Origin: JBDKTH01 sp964558295
GTDB lineage: Bacteria; Planctomycetota; Planctomycetia; Pirellulales; Thermoguttaceae
Direction: 5' to 3'
Assembly: GCA_964558295.1 (NCBI GenBank)
Contig: CAZLDQ010000039.1
Coordinates: forward strand, 1-34,057
DNA: 34,057 nt
The notes under the pieces were generated by a model. The model saw only the letters and a list, made by a program, of their open reading frames with translations, made no database searches and had not been told where the DNA came from. The first letter of the stretch is position 1; every line of letters starts with the position of its first letter. The translations under genes were made by a program, and so were the position numbers. Shown one piece after another: positions 7,723 through 16,213 of this stretch.

Positions 7723-9843
7723 ATGGACCTGATCCGCGACAGTCTGGACCGGATATTCGAGGAGCAGGAGCCTGTCTCGGACGAGCAGGGAAGCCTGGCG
7801 ACTCTTGGACGGTTGATGCATCCCTGCCTCCCCGTCTGCCTGGTACTCAGTACGTCCGATGCCCGCCTTCGCGCGGCCTGGAACGCAGATCAGACGGCCC
7901 CGCATTTGGTGACCAAAGAACTGGCGGTCGACCTCGTGCGACATTTGGAGAAGGAGGCCTGGGCGACCTGGCCAACCCGGCGGGACAACCGGGACTACGT
8001 CGCCTTTGGATTGCGATTGGGAGAAACCGCGGAGTATGGAATTCTCGGCGGATTGGTCGCGTCAGACCAAGCCCTCGCACTGGCCACCTTGCCGCCGCTT
8101 CTGACGGTTGCCGGCGAACTGATCTGGCGCATTAGCGTTCTCTCCCGCCAGGTTGATGAGATGCAGACGCATATCCGTCACCTTCAAGCGGAGCACGAAA
8201 CGCTGGCCTTTGCCCATACCGAGGCTATGGTCAACGCGATTGAAGAACAGGAACGCCGACTGGCCGAGGAACGAGAACGGCTGGCCATGGAACGGGCCTA
8301 TATGGCCACCGAGGCGGCCAACCGGGCAAAAGGCCAATTCCTCGCCCACATGAGCCACGAAATCCGCACCCCGCTCAACGCAATTCTCGGTTTCACCGAA
8401 CTGTTGCGCAGGGGGGCCGGCCAAACCGATGAGGCGAAACGCCAAGAGTATCTGACCACAATCTATCAAAGCAGCACCCACCTCCTCGAACTAATCAACG
8501 ATATCCTCGATCTCTCCAAGATTGAAGCCGGCCAGATGAAGATCGAGCGGATCGCTTGCTCGCCCCGCGAGATAATCGCCAGCATGATGTCCGCATTGCG
8601 GATGCGGGCTGAAGAGAAGGGACTACGCTTCCTCTGCGAGTGGCGAGACGCCATTCCGGCCACGATTCAGACCGACCCGTTGCGAGTCAAACAGCTCTTG
8701 TTGAACCTGCTGGGCAACGCCCTCAAGTTCACCATTCATGGGGAAGTCCGCCTGGTGGTCTCCCTCATCGACGCGCCGGCGCACCCCAAAATGCGGTTCG
8801 AGGTGATCGATACGGGAATCGGGATTGCTCCCGACAAACTGGAAAGCGTGTTCGATGCCTTCGTCCAAGGTGACAGCTCGATTACACGTGAATTCGGCGG
8901 GACCGGCTTGGGACTGGCGATCAGCCGCCGAATCGCCCGGGCTTTAGGAGGGGATATCACCGTCCAAAGCGAACTCGGGCGGGGAAGCGTGTTCACAGCG
9001 ACGATCGACGCGGGCCCCTTGACCGGGATTCCCTTGATTCAACCGGCCGCCGAGGCCGACTCCGAACCCGCCACGCCCGACCCCGAACCCCTGTCGACCT
9101 TGCCTCCTGCACGGATTCTCGTGGTCGAAGACGGGGTGACGAACCGGAAACTGCTCCGCTTGATGCTCCAGCGGGCAGGGGCGGAGGTGACTTTGGCCGA
9201 AAACGGCGAGGTCGGGCTGCGGCTGGCTCTCGCGCAGCCCTTCGATGCGATCCTCATGGACATGCAGATGCCCGTGATGGACGGCTACACGGCCACACGG
9301 CGGTTGCGAGAACAGGGGCTCCAGACTCCAATCATCGCCCTGACCGCCCACGCCATGACGGGCGATGAACAAAAATGTCTTGAAGCTGGATGCTCCAGCT
9401 ATTTGTCCAAGCCAGTGGAGACGGATCGTCTCTTGCACTGCCTGGCCGCCCACCTCTCCCGCGAACCCCAAGCCGCGTCCCCCTCGCCGAATACCGCCAC
9501 GGGTCATTGTCCGCCCCATGCGCCACTGATCTCCAGCCTTCCCGGCGATGATCCGGAGTACCGGGAAATCGTGGTCGAGTTCGTGGAGCGATTGCAGATG
9601 CAGTTGACGGCAATGGAAAAAGCGTTGCAGACCGAAGACCTCGAGGCCCTCGCCGTCTTGGCACATTGGCTGAAAGGCGCCGGGGGCACCGCCGGCTTCG
9701 CTGACTTTACCGAACCCGCCAGACTGTTGGAACAACTGGCCAAGCAACACCGGACGGACGAGGCTCGCGCCCAGTTCAGGGCAATCCATCAGCTCGCCGC
9801 GCAGATCGTCGTACCGCCTCTGGTTATGAAGGAGTTCAACTGA
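7723..9843 (+). CDS. Soluble hybrid sensor histidine kinase with receiver and Hpt domains
   Basis: The 706 residue kinase has no membrane segment. Residues 1-135 form an unassigned, possibly GAF-like sensor. Residues about 140-205 form a coiled coil. The dimerisation/phosphoacceptor domain carries H212 in MSHEIRTPLN. The ATPase domain shows the N box (LLLNLLGNALKFT), G1 (DTGIGIAPDK) and G2 (GGTGLGLAIS). A receiver domain follows with VVEDG and D513 in LMDMQMPVMDGY, the conserved T in ALTAHAMT and K in SKPVE. The C-terminal Hpt domain has H648 in AHWLKGAGG. This gives a complete His-Asp-His relay in one chain. AGGTGG precedes the ATG at 7723. Its stop overlaps the next start in TGATG. The obvious phosphate acceptor is the receiver of the next gene. 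Confidence 0.95.
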   Translation: MDLIRDSLDRIFEEQEPVSDEQGSLATLGRLMHPCLPVCLVLSTSDARLRAAWNADQTAPHLVTKELAVDLVRHLEKEAWATWPTRRDNRDYVAFGLRLGETAEYGILGGLVASDQALALATLPPLLTVAGELIWRISVLSRQVDEMQTHIRHLQAEHETLAFAHTEAMVNAIEEQERRLAEERERLAMERAYMATEAANRAKGQFLAHMSHEIRTPLNAILGFTELLRRGAGQTDEAKRQEYLTTIYQSSTHLLELINDILDLSKIEAGQMKIERIACSPREIIASMMSALRMRAEEKGLRFLCEWRDAIPATIQTDPLRVKQLLLNLLGNALKFTIHGEVRLVVSLIDAPAHPKMRFEVIDTGIGIAPDKLESVFDAFVQGDSSITREFGGTGLGLAISRRIARALGGDITVQSELGRGSVFTATIDAGPLTGIPLIQPAAEADSEPATPDPEPLSTLPPARILVVEDGVTNRKLLRLMLQRAGAEVTLAENGEVGLRLALAQPFDAILMDMQMPVMDGYTATRRLREQGLQTPIIALTAHAMTGDEQKCLEAGCSSYLSKPVETDRLLHCLAAHLSREPQAASPSPNTATGHCPPHAPLISSLPGDDPEYREIVVEFVERLQMQLTAMEKALQTEDLEALAVLAHWLKGAGGTAGFADFTEPARLLEQLAKQHRTDEARAQFRAIHQLAAQIVVPPLVMKEFN

Positions 9844-11150
9844 TGAACGCAAGGGAATCCCAAGACGCCACCCCCGATAACGTCCCGTCGGTCAGTGCTC
9901 AGGTGGAAACGCTGCGCACCATGTTCGGCACGCCGCGGCTCCTCTTGGCTCCCGTCCTGCGGGGTGCCAACGCCGATCAAGTCATTGCCGATCCGCGCAT
10001 CGCGATCATCGACGACGAGCCGAGTACGGTCAAAGCGGTGAAGAAGCACTTGAAACTCGTCGGCTACCGCCAGTTCTTCACTACCTCGGACGCCAACCAA
10101 GCCATGTCCCTGATCGCCGCCGAACGGCCGGATGTCGTCCTGCTCGACATTCTCATGCCTGGCGTCAGCGGGTTGGAAGTCCTCGAGGCGATTCGCAGCC
10201 ACGAGCAATTCGTGGACCTGCCCGTCATCATCCTCACGGCCGCCAATGATCGCGAGACCCGACTCAAAGCGATTCGGTTGGGAGCCACCGAGTTCTTGGG
10301 GAAGCCCCTCGACACCGTGGAACTGGAGACCCGCCTCCGCAATGTACTGTTCATGAAGGCCCATCAGGATCGGCTCAAGAACTACGCCTGGGAACTGGAG
10401 TTGGAAGTTGCCGTCCGTTCGGCCGAACTGGCCGAGGCCCACAAGCAGGTCGTACGCTGCCTGGCACGGGTCGGCGAGTATCGCGACAACGAGACGGGCA
10501 ACCACGTGTTACGCGTCGGCCTCGTGGCCGAAATCATTGCGCGGCGGTTGGGACTCTCCCGCGAGTTTTGTGGACGAATTCGCGAGGCGGCCGCCTTACA
10601 CGACATCGGCAAGGTCGGCGTCCCCGATGCGGTCCTCCTCAAACCGGGCAAGCTCGATGCAGTCGAGTTCGCCGTCATGAAGGACCATTGTCGCAAAGGG
10701 TGGAACGTCTGCCTCCCGCAGAGTGACGCCCCGGTGCTGCCTACAGCCACGGCGAGCCACTCGCCGATCCTCGAAATGGCGGCCTCGATCGCATATACCC
10801 ACCACGAGAAATGGGACGGTTCCGGCTATCCCAGCGGGTTGCGGGGCGAGGACATTCCCATCGAGGGACGGATCACCGCGGTGGCCGACGTCTTCGACGC
10901 CCTGACCCACGCCCGCCCCTACAAGACCGCGATGTCGATCGACGAATCGCTCCGAATCCTCAAGGAAGAACGCGGGACCCATTTCGATCCCAAAGTGCTC
11001 GACGCTTTCTTCGCCAGCCTTGAGGAGATCCTCGATGTCTATCGCCACCATGCCGATGCGCCCGTCGACGCAGGGGCCCAGGTCACCGAGGCCGCCTTCC
11101 TTCCCTTGCCAATCACCCCGACTGCCGGTGATTGCCCGACGACCAGCTAG
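9843..11150 (+). CDS. Response regulator with HD-GYP domain, RpfG-like
   Basis: Residues about 50-170 form a receiver domain with IIDDEP and phosphoacceptor D102 in VLLDILMPGVSG. The K of LGKPLD closes the set. A helical linker (about 175-205) leads to an HD-GYP domain with H253-D254 in HDIGKVGVPD and the diagnostic HHEKWDGSGYP (GYP at 328-330), then RITAVADVFDAL and ARPYK. HD-GYP proteins hydrolyse cyclic-di-GMP, and those with a receiver are activated by phosphorylation. The start overlaps the stop of the hybrid kinase gene (TGATG), with GGAG upstream. Together with the HDOD protein this forms an Rpf-like relay. All the metal-ligand residues that I can check by eye are present, so activity is likely. 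Confidence 0.95.
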   Translation: MNARESQDATPDNVPSVSAQVETLRTMFGTPRLLLAPVLRGANADQVIADPRIAIIDDEPSTVKAVKKHLKLVGYRQFFTTSDANQAMSLIAAERPDVVLLDILMPGVSGLEVLEAIRSHEQFVDLPVIILTAANDRETRLKAIRLGATEFLGKPLDTVELETRLRNVLFMKAHQDRLKNYAWELELEVAVRSAELAEAHKQVVRCLARVGEYRDNETGNHVLRVGLVAEIIARRLGLSREFCGRIREAAALHDIGKVGVPDAVLLKPGKLDAVEFAVMKDHCRKGWNVCLPQSDAPVLPTATASHSPILEMAASIAYTHHEKWDGSGYPSGLRGEDIPIEGRITAVADVFDALTHARPYKTAMSIDESLRILKEERGTHFDPKVLDAFFASLEEILDVYRHHADAPVDAGAQVTEAAFLPLPITPTAGDCPTTS

Positions 11151-12511
11151 AACCGCTTGGTGAAACCGAGGCTCAACGCATCGGCCGAGGCGGTGCTCTT
11201 GACTTCGGTGCCGGGAATGGCTCCCAAAGCATTGTGCATCGGGCCAGCTACTTCGTTCTCGAAGCAATGCACGTAGGCCACGTTCATTGTCCAGTTGTCG
11301 GCAAACATGTACGAGAACCCCGTATGCACGGCATGCTTGATGATCAACGGGGATGCCGCATTGTACTGGGCCGCATCGGAGTCGATCGGGTTTTCGTTGA
11401 AACTGTAGCCGAAACGCACAAAGACGTTGTCCGTCAATTGCCGCTGGACGCCGAGGGCGACGGCGACGATGTTGTTCCAATCCAGGCCGTTCACATTCCC
11501 CAAGACGCCCGGCGCCAAATCCTTGAATCCACAGGTATTGGCGTAGTTGAAGTATCGCATGTCGCAGGAGACAATCCAGCGATCCCAACCAGAGTAGGCT
11601 ACGCCCATCGAGGTGATCAGCGGATAGTCGAGATGGTACTTGACGGTGATCGGTTCGCCCAATTCATTCTCGCTCTTGTAGCGGAACGGTTCCATCCACT
11701 GAGGACTCTTCACCGAGGCTCCGAAATGCCAGTGGTTGGACGTGACGTAATAGAGTCCCACCTGGCAGCCGCCGCCCCAGATATACCGCGTTCCCACGCC
11801 CATCGGATAGGTGTACCTCCCATCGCCGTCCGTATCATCCTTGGGAGCCAGGAACAACGGACTGGCCACCATCTTGCCGATCGTGAGCGTTGGAGCAAAG
11901 CCGATCGATAACCCCTCGGTGAACGCATAGGAAACCGTCGGGGCCACCTGGAAGATCTCTACCTCGGCCGACAGCCGCCCAAGCCCTGGTGCGAAGGCCG
12001 CGGTTTGCGGACGCAGGATGGGGTTCGTCAGACTCGACGGGTAGTTGACCCGTGAACCGCCGATCGCATACGCCCCAAACCCAAACGTCCAGGGCGAATC
12101 CTTCGGCTGCCATACCATGGCCATCGTCGGGGCCGGGATCGCCCCGGCCTCACTGTCATTTGCCCCGGAAAGCCCTGCCGCGTCGATTCGCGACGAAAGC
12201 TCGGATTGCGGCAGAATAAGCCCCATCCCGAACGACATTTCCGAAGCACTCAAACCGCTGATCGACGCCGGGTTCCAATGAAGTGCCCCCGCCGCATCAA
12301 TCGGAGCGGCCGTGACTGCACCGCCCACCGACTCACTGACTGGGCTCACCGCTCGCAAGGCCACTCCCTGGCCCCATGCGGTTGCCGTGATACCGCTCAG
12401 CGTCAGCAGGAGGATTGCTCGACAGCCTTGGTGCAGGAATCGTGCGAGAAAGCCCCTTTGCGATAATCTGTGGCGTGCGGTCACAAATGGTTCCTTTATC
12501 TGTTGAGCCAT
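11147..12511 (-). CDS. FadL/OmpP1-family outer membrane transport protein
   Basis: The 454 residue protein begins with an unusually long basic N-region, followed by a hydrophobic stretch and a probable cleavage site after TATAWG, near residue 46. The N-terminal mature part has the family hallmark HWNPASISGLSASEM (the NPA motif of FadL), followed by alternating beta-strand sequence with aromatic girdle residues. It ends in SLGFTKRF with the C-terminal phenylalanine typical of outer membrane beta-barrels that BAM assembles. FadL proteins take up long-chain fatty acids, toluene or other hydrophobic compounds. The substrate here is not evident. No good Shine-Dalgarno precedes the ATG. Its stop shares the palindrome CTAG (11147-11150) with the stop of the HD-GYP gene. 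Confidence 0.86.
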   Translation of the reverse strand: MAQQIKEPFVTARHRLSQRGFLARFLHQGCRAILLLTLSGITATAWGQGVALRAVSPVSESVGGAVTAAPIDAAGALHWNPASISGLSASEMSFGMGLILPQSELSSRIDAAGLSGANDSEAGAIPAPTMAMVWQPKDSPWTFGFGAYAIGGSRVNYPSSLTNPILRPQTAAFAPGLGRLSAEVEIFQVAPTVSYAFTEGLSIGFAPTLTIGKMVASPLFLAPKDDTDGDGRYTYPMGVGTRYIWGGGCQVGLYYVTSNHWHFGASVKSPQWMEPFRYKSENELGEPITVKYHLDYPLITSMGVAYSGWDRWIVSCDMRYFNYANTCGFKDLAPGVLGNVNGLDWNNIVAVALGVQRQLTDNVFVRFGYSFNENPIDSDAAQYNAASPLIIKHAVHTGFSYMFADNWTMNVAYVHCFENEVAGPMHNALGAIPGTEVKSTASADALSLGFTKRF

Positions 12512-13013
12512 GCGGAAGACAGCAAATCGTAAGGGGGGGCGTATGGTTGTTATCGGTTGCTCTGAAACAGAGGTTTATTCCAGTTCTGACGCTTCTCTGC
12601 CACATCCGCCGCATGACAATCCAGGCGAAACGGGGGGAGATTCCGGCCGGCATTCTCTGCCCAGTTTGCCCGCACGCCGTTCACCCTGGACACTCGCCAG
12701 AAGCCTCTCTCACCAACGTCTGCATGCGCGGCGGCTTTGGCGAGGGACCGCCCGGCTACAACGATCCGAGATGACGCGACATGCCGTAGCATAAGCGTCC
12801 CGCTTGTGCACCAGAATCCAGGCATCCAGCCTGGCTGCGGAATACGCCTCAGGCAAGCCGCTCCAACTCCCCCCAGGCGGGACGCCTGTACGAGGCTGCC
12901 AAGAAATCGGGCCACTCCCTCACGGCATGGAATGCTTTCTTTCCCCCGCTGCGCATGGTATTCTGGAGGGGATCGTTTTGGAAACGGCTGCTCTTGTCCC
13001 GAAAGGTCACACC
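12512..13013. other. Intergenic region with inverted repeat
   Basis: This 502 base stretch separates the divergent FadL and Gfo/Idh/MocA genes and has no supported gene. It holds an imperfect inverted repeat whose exact nine-base cores GCGTCCCGC (12795-12803) and GCGGGACGC (12877-12885) are about 73 bases apart. Such elements are common interspersed sequences in GC-rich genomes. A short hairpin CTCTG-AAA-CAGAG lies near 12562. No promoter was recognised. Confidence 0.5.
12795..12885. repeat. Imperfect inverted repeat, possible small interspersed element
   Basis: The arms share a perfect nine-base core in opposite orientation (GCGTCCCGC at 12795-12803 and GCGGGACGC at 12877-12885), with weaker symmetry outside (ATAA/CGTAC). 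Nothing inside encodes protein. A non-autonomous element or simply a folded repeat are both possible. Confidence 0.4.
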
Positions 13014-14369
13014 ATGCCCGCGACGAAGATTACGCGACGAACGTTTGCCAAGGTGGGAGCCACGGCGGCCGCCGTCAGCCTCACAGCGACCCAAACCTCG
13101 CAGGTCCTCGGCGCCAACCAGCGGATTCGTGTCGGCTTCATTGGAGTCGCCAATCGCGGCCGCCAGGTGCTCGATGCATTCCTCGATCACGACGACATGG
13201 AAGTGGTCGCCCTGTGCGATGTAGCCCAATCAACCTTGGCTGCGGCGGCCAAGCGGGTGGCCGACAAGCGAGCCGGCGGCAACGTCGATCTTTATGGCGA
13301 CTTCCGCAAAATGTTGGACCGAAAAGACATCGATGCTGTGGTGATTGCCACCCCCGACCACTGGCACGCCATCCAGACGATTTGGGCCTGCCATGCGGGC
13401 AAGGACGTATATGTCGAAAAGCCCTTGTCGATCACCATCCACGAAGGAAGCAAGATGGTCGAGGCCGCGCGGCGCACCAAGCGTGTCGTTCAGGTCGGCA
13501 TCCACCGCCGCTCGTCGAAGCTCTACGCCCGGGCCGCCGAACTGGTGCAGGCCGACAAGCTCGGCAAGGTGACGGTCTCCCGCTGCTACCACTTGAGTAA
13601 CATGTATCCGATCGGGATCGGCAAGGCCCCGCCGAGCGACCCGCCCCAGGATCTCGACTGGGATCTCTGGCTCGGCCCCCGACCGGCGCGTCCCTTCCAG
13701 GCGACGATTGCCCCCTACAAGTTCCGCTGGTGGGACCCGTTCAGTTCCCAAGTGGCTAACAATGGGGTCCACTTCATCGACCTGATTCGATGGATGACCG
13801 GCGACGAAGCTCCGGCTTCGATCTGCGCAATGGGCGGGCGATTCGCCGTCGACGACGATCGGACCATTCCCGACACGATGGAAGTGATCTTCCAATGTCC
13901 TTCCGGGCATCTGTTGATCTTCGGCCAGTATGAGGCCAACGGCAACCCGGCCTTGCCCCAGCCGGGCTACTGCGAGCTGCGTGGCACGCAGGGGACCGCC
14001 TACATGAAGGACGACCTGATCAATATCATTCCCGAACGCGGCGGCCAGTTCCAGGACCACAAGCCGCGCATGGAGCCGATGCAGCTCAAAGAGGACGAGG
14101 GGAGCCTTGCGACCAAGGGGAACAAAAACCTCTCGCTGACCTCCCAGCATGTGAGAAACTTCCTCGACTGCATCAAGTCACGCGACCTGCCCGCCGGCGA
14201 TGTCGAGATCGGCCACCGCTCGACCAGCTTCAGCCTCCTGGCCAACATTTCTCTGGCCACCGGCCTGCGTCTGGAGTGGGACGCAAAGCGAGAGCGGATC
14301 ACCAATAACGAACAGGCCAACGACTTGTTGCATTACGAGTATCGCAAGCCGTGGAAGCTCGACCCATAG
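13014..14369 (+). CDS. Tat-exported Gfo/Idh/MocA family oxidoreductase
   Basis: ATG at 13014 has AAAGG about nine bases upstream. The N-terminus has twin-arginine TRRTFAKVG followed by an Ala/Thr-rich hydrophobic stretch ending near VLGAN, so it is predicted to leave the cytoplasm folded with its cofactor. A Rossmann fold (RVGFIGVANRGRQ) is followed by the DHWHA motif and YVEKPLS, whose lysine K136 is the conserved catalytic/cofactor residue. The C-terminal half has the family beta-sheet domain, including NNGVHFIDLIRWMTG. Members of this family oxidise or reduce sugars and sugar derivatives with NAD(P). Planctomycetes carry large sets of Tat-exported copies with unknown substrates. The next genes are for sugar phosphorolysis, so a sugar substrate fits but is not shown. 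Confidence 0.93.
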   Translation: MPATKITRRTFAKVGATAAAVSLTATQTSQVLGANQRIRVGFIGVANRGRQVLDAFLDHDDMEVVALCDVAQSTLAAAAKRVADKRAGGNVDLYGDFRKMLDRKDIDAVVIATPDHWHAIQTIWACHAGKDVYVEKPLSITIHEGSKMVEAARRTKRVVQVGIHRRSSKLYARAAELVQADKLGKVTVSRCYHLSNMYPIGIGKAPPSDPPQDLDWDLWLGPRPARPFQATIAPYKFRWWDPFSSQVANNGVHFIDLIRWMTGDEAPASICAMGGRFAVDDDRTIPDTMEVIFQCPSGHLLIFGQYEANGNPALPQPGYCELRGTQGTAYMKDDLINIIPERGGQFQDHKPRMEPMQLKEDEGSLATKGNKNLSLTSQHVRNFLDCIKSRDLPAGDVEIGHRSTSFSLLANISLATGLRLEWDAKRERITNNEQANDLLHYEYRKPWKLDP

Positions 14370-14411
14370 CCGGCGTTGCCACGTTGCGTTGTCCGCAGTC
14401 CGCCCGAGTGA

Positions 14412-15161
14412 TCAACCCATCATTTCCAACTCGCGTAGGTTGCTGACCACGACGTCCGCTCCCGCTTCACGAAGCGGCAGGGCTTGGTTTTCCTGACGGG
14501 CAATGCCGATCACGGTGCCGAAGCCGCCGCGACGCCCCGCCTCCACCCCGGCAAAGGCATCCTCGATCCCTGCCGAACGGTCCGGTTCCACGGCCAACCG
14601 TTTGGCCGCTTCCAGGAACATCGCCGGCGACGGTTTCCCTTCCAATTCCATCTCCGCGGCCGTTGTGCCGTCGACACGCGTATCAAAGAGATCCGCCAGG
14701 CCGGTCACTTCGAGGATTCGCTGGCAGTTCTTGCTCGAAGAGACGACCGCCGTCTTCAGACCTTGCGCGCGCCACTGACGGAGCCGCTCTACCGCGTCAT
14801 CATATACCGAGACTCCGCCCTGATCGACATACTCGTTGTAGATCTGGTTCTTGCGGTTCCCCAAAGCGCAGACCGTATCATAGCCCGGCGGATCAGACGG
14901 AGCCCCGTCGGGCAAGCGAATCCCTCGCGCCGCCAGAAAGCTTCGCACGCCGTCGTACCGCGGTTTGCCGTCGACGTATTGCAGATAGTCCCCCTCCGGG
15001 TCGAATGCCGGGAACGGCGCATGCCCCGTAGCAACCCACACCTCCAAAAACTCATCGAACGCCTCTTTCCACGCCCGGGCATGCGTCACCGCCGTGTGGG
15101 TGATCACCCCATCCAGGTCGAGAATCATTGCGTCGTATTGGTTTCGACTGAGAGCAACCAT
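14412..15161 (-). CDS. pgmB: Beta-phosphoglucomutase family HAD phosphatase/mutase
   Basis: This 249 residue HAD protein has motif I ILDLDGVIT with nucleophile D15 and acid/base D17, motif II VVSSSKN, motif III GKPSP and motif IV GIEDAFAGVEAG. The cap sits between motif I and motif II (about residues 25-125), of the alpha-helical type found in beta-phosphoglucomutase and OtsB1-like proteins. Beta-PGM converts beta-glucose-1-phosphate to glucose-6-phosphate. GGAGG lies ten bases before the ATG. The gene is in the same direction as the GH65 phosphorylase, which is the usual source of beta-glucose-1-phosphate, so this is the likeliest job. A phosphatase for another sugar phosphate remains possible from sequence alone. 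Confidence 0.85.
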   Translation of the reverse strand: MVALSRNQYDAMILDLDGVITHTAVTHARAWKEAFDEFLEVWVATGHAPFPAFDPEGDYLQYVDGKPRYDGVRSFLAARGIRLPDGAPSDPPGYDTVCALGNRKNQIYNEYVDQGGVSVYDDAVERLRQWRAQGLKTAVVSSSKNCQRILEVTGLADLFDTRVDGTTAAEMELEGKPSPAMFLEAAKRLAVEPDRSAGIEDAFAGVEAGRRGGFGTVIGIARQENQALPLREAGADVVVSNLRELEMMG

Positions 15162-15242
15162 GATCCGTGTCCTCCAGACTGTCGCAATGGATATCCCCTC
15201 CTCGTCCCGGGAAACATGCTGTCGCGCTTGCGGCCACCCTTC

Positions 15243-16136
15243 TCATCTCCCCTCGACGAGCCGCAACAACAAGAGCGGACACGGCGGATCACGGAGCACG
15301 GCGCGGAGCGCGGGAGCGTGCTCCTCGCTTAGCGTACCATGCCAACCGAGAACGATCAGGTCCACGTGGTTCTTTCGGGCAAAGCGGGCGATCTCCTCCC
15401 CCGCCTCCCCGACGGCCAGCGTCATGCGCAGCCGTCTCGTCTCTTGCGGCAAATGGGCCCGTTCGAGAAACTCGTGGCCCCAGGCTGGCCATTCGTACTG
15501 CTCTTGATCCACGTACTGCGGCGCCGTGATCGAACCTGGCTCCATCGGCTGCGACATCCCTGGGGCGATCACATGCAGCACCAACAGTTCCGCGTCGGTC
15601 CGCTCCGCATACTCCAAGGCAGGGCCGGCCAAGGCGGCCGTAGCCGGTGTCCCGTCGTGAGGCACCAGAACATGCCGCAGGTGGACCGGCTGTTTTCCCT
15701 GTTCCGGCGGAACCAAGACCACGGGACACGGGGCATGGTAGACGACCTCCGTCGCCAGGCTCCCCAACTCCGTCACCGGTTGCTTTAGTCCCGTGTGCGT
15801 ACTCATCACAATGTAGGGGCTTTCCTGTTGGCTGGCGATTCGCACGATGGCCTCAGCCGGCGGACCGCTTCCCTGGTCAAGAATCACCCCCTTGACGTCC
15901 TCCTCCGTCAGGCCCAGACGGCTCACAAGCTCCCTCGCCGGCTCCGGCCGCTCGCTGATGTGGACAATATGCAAGCTCGCCTCTTCCAGGTGGGCAATCA
16001 AGCGGGCAACGGGCAAGGCCGCCAAGGCTTCTTCCGAACCGTCCAACGGGACAAGGACAGTCGCCGGCCGTGTTCCCGGTTCTGTCACAGCGCGACTGCC
16101 ATAGGGCATCGCGGCCAAGGGAGAGGAGTATTCCAT
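15243..16136 (-). CDS. Tandem universal stress protein (UspA-like)
   Basis: Two Usp folds in one 297 residue chain: the first from about residue 29 (VLVPLDGSEEAL) to VVLVPP, the second from about residue 155 (VLVPHDGTPATAALAG) to the C-terminus. The first domain keeps much of the nucleotide-binding loop (STHTG-LKQPVTEL-GSLATE). The second has GWHG but lacks the distal G-S pair, so it may not bind ATP. The start is set at 16136 because GGAG lies a few bases upstream (in GGAGACGACC). An earlier ATG at 16148 has no ribosome binding site. Its position between the GH65 phosphorylase and the mutase suggests a shared transcript, with gaps of about 80 bases, and coordinated expression under nutrient or energy stress. 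Confidence 0.9.
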   Translation of the reverse strand: MEYSSPLAAMPYGSRAVTEPGTRPATVLVPLDGSEEALAALPVARLIAHLEEASLHIVHISERPEPARELVSRLGLTEEDVKGVILDQGSGPPAEAIVRIASQQESPYIVMSTHTGLKQPVTELGSLATEVVYHAPCPVVLVPPEQGKQPVHLRHVLVPHDGTPATAALAGPALEYAERTDAELLVLHVIAPGMSQPMEPGSITAPQYVDQEQYEWPAWGHEFLERAHLPQETRRLRMTLAVGEAGEEIARFARKNHVDLIVLGWHGTLSEEHAPALRAVLRDPPCPLLLLRLVEGR

Positions 16137-16213
16137 GGTCGTCTCCATCCGATAATGGGGTTCACGAGCCAAATGTTACCAAGAACGTCACCGTCGGCAT
16201 TCCCTCTAGCGCT

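Noticed and set aside
12550..12915. Minus-strand open frame in the FadL/oxidoreductase gap
   Set aside because: It has no start signal, signal peptide or family match, and spans the inverted repeat.
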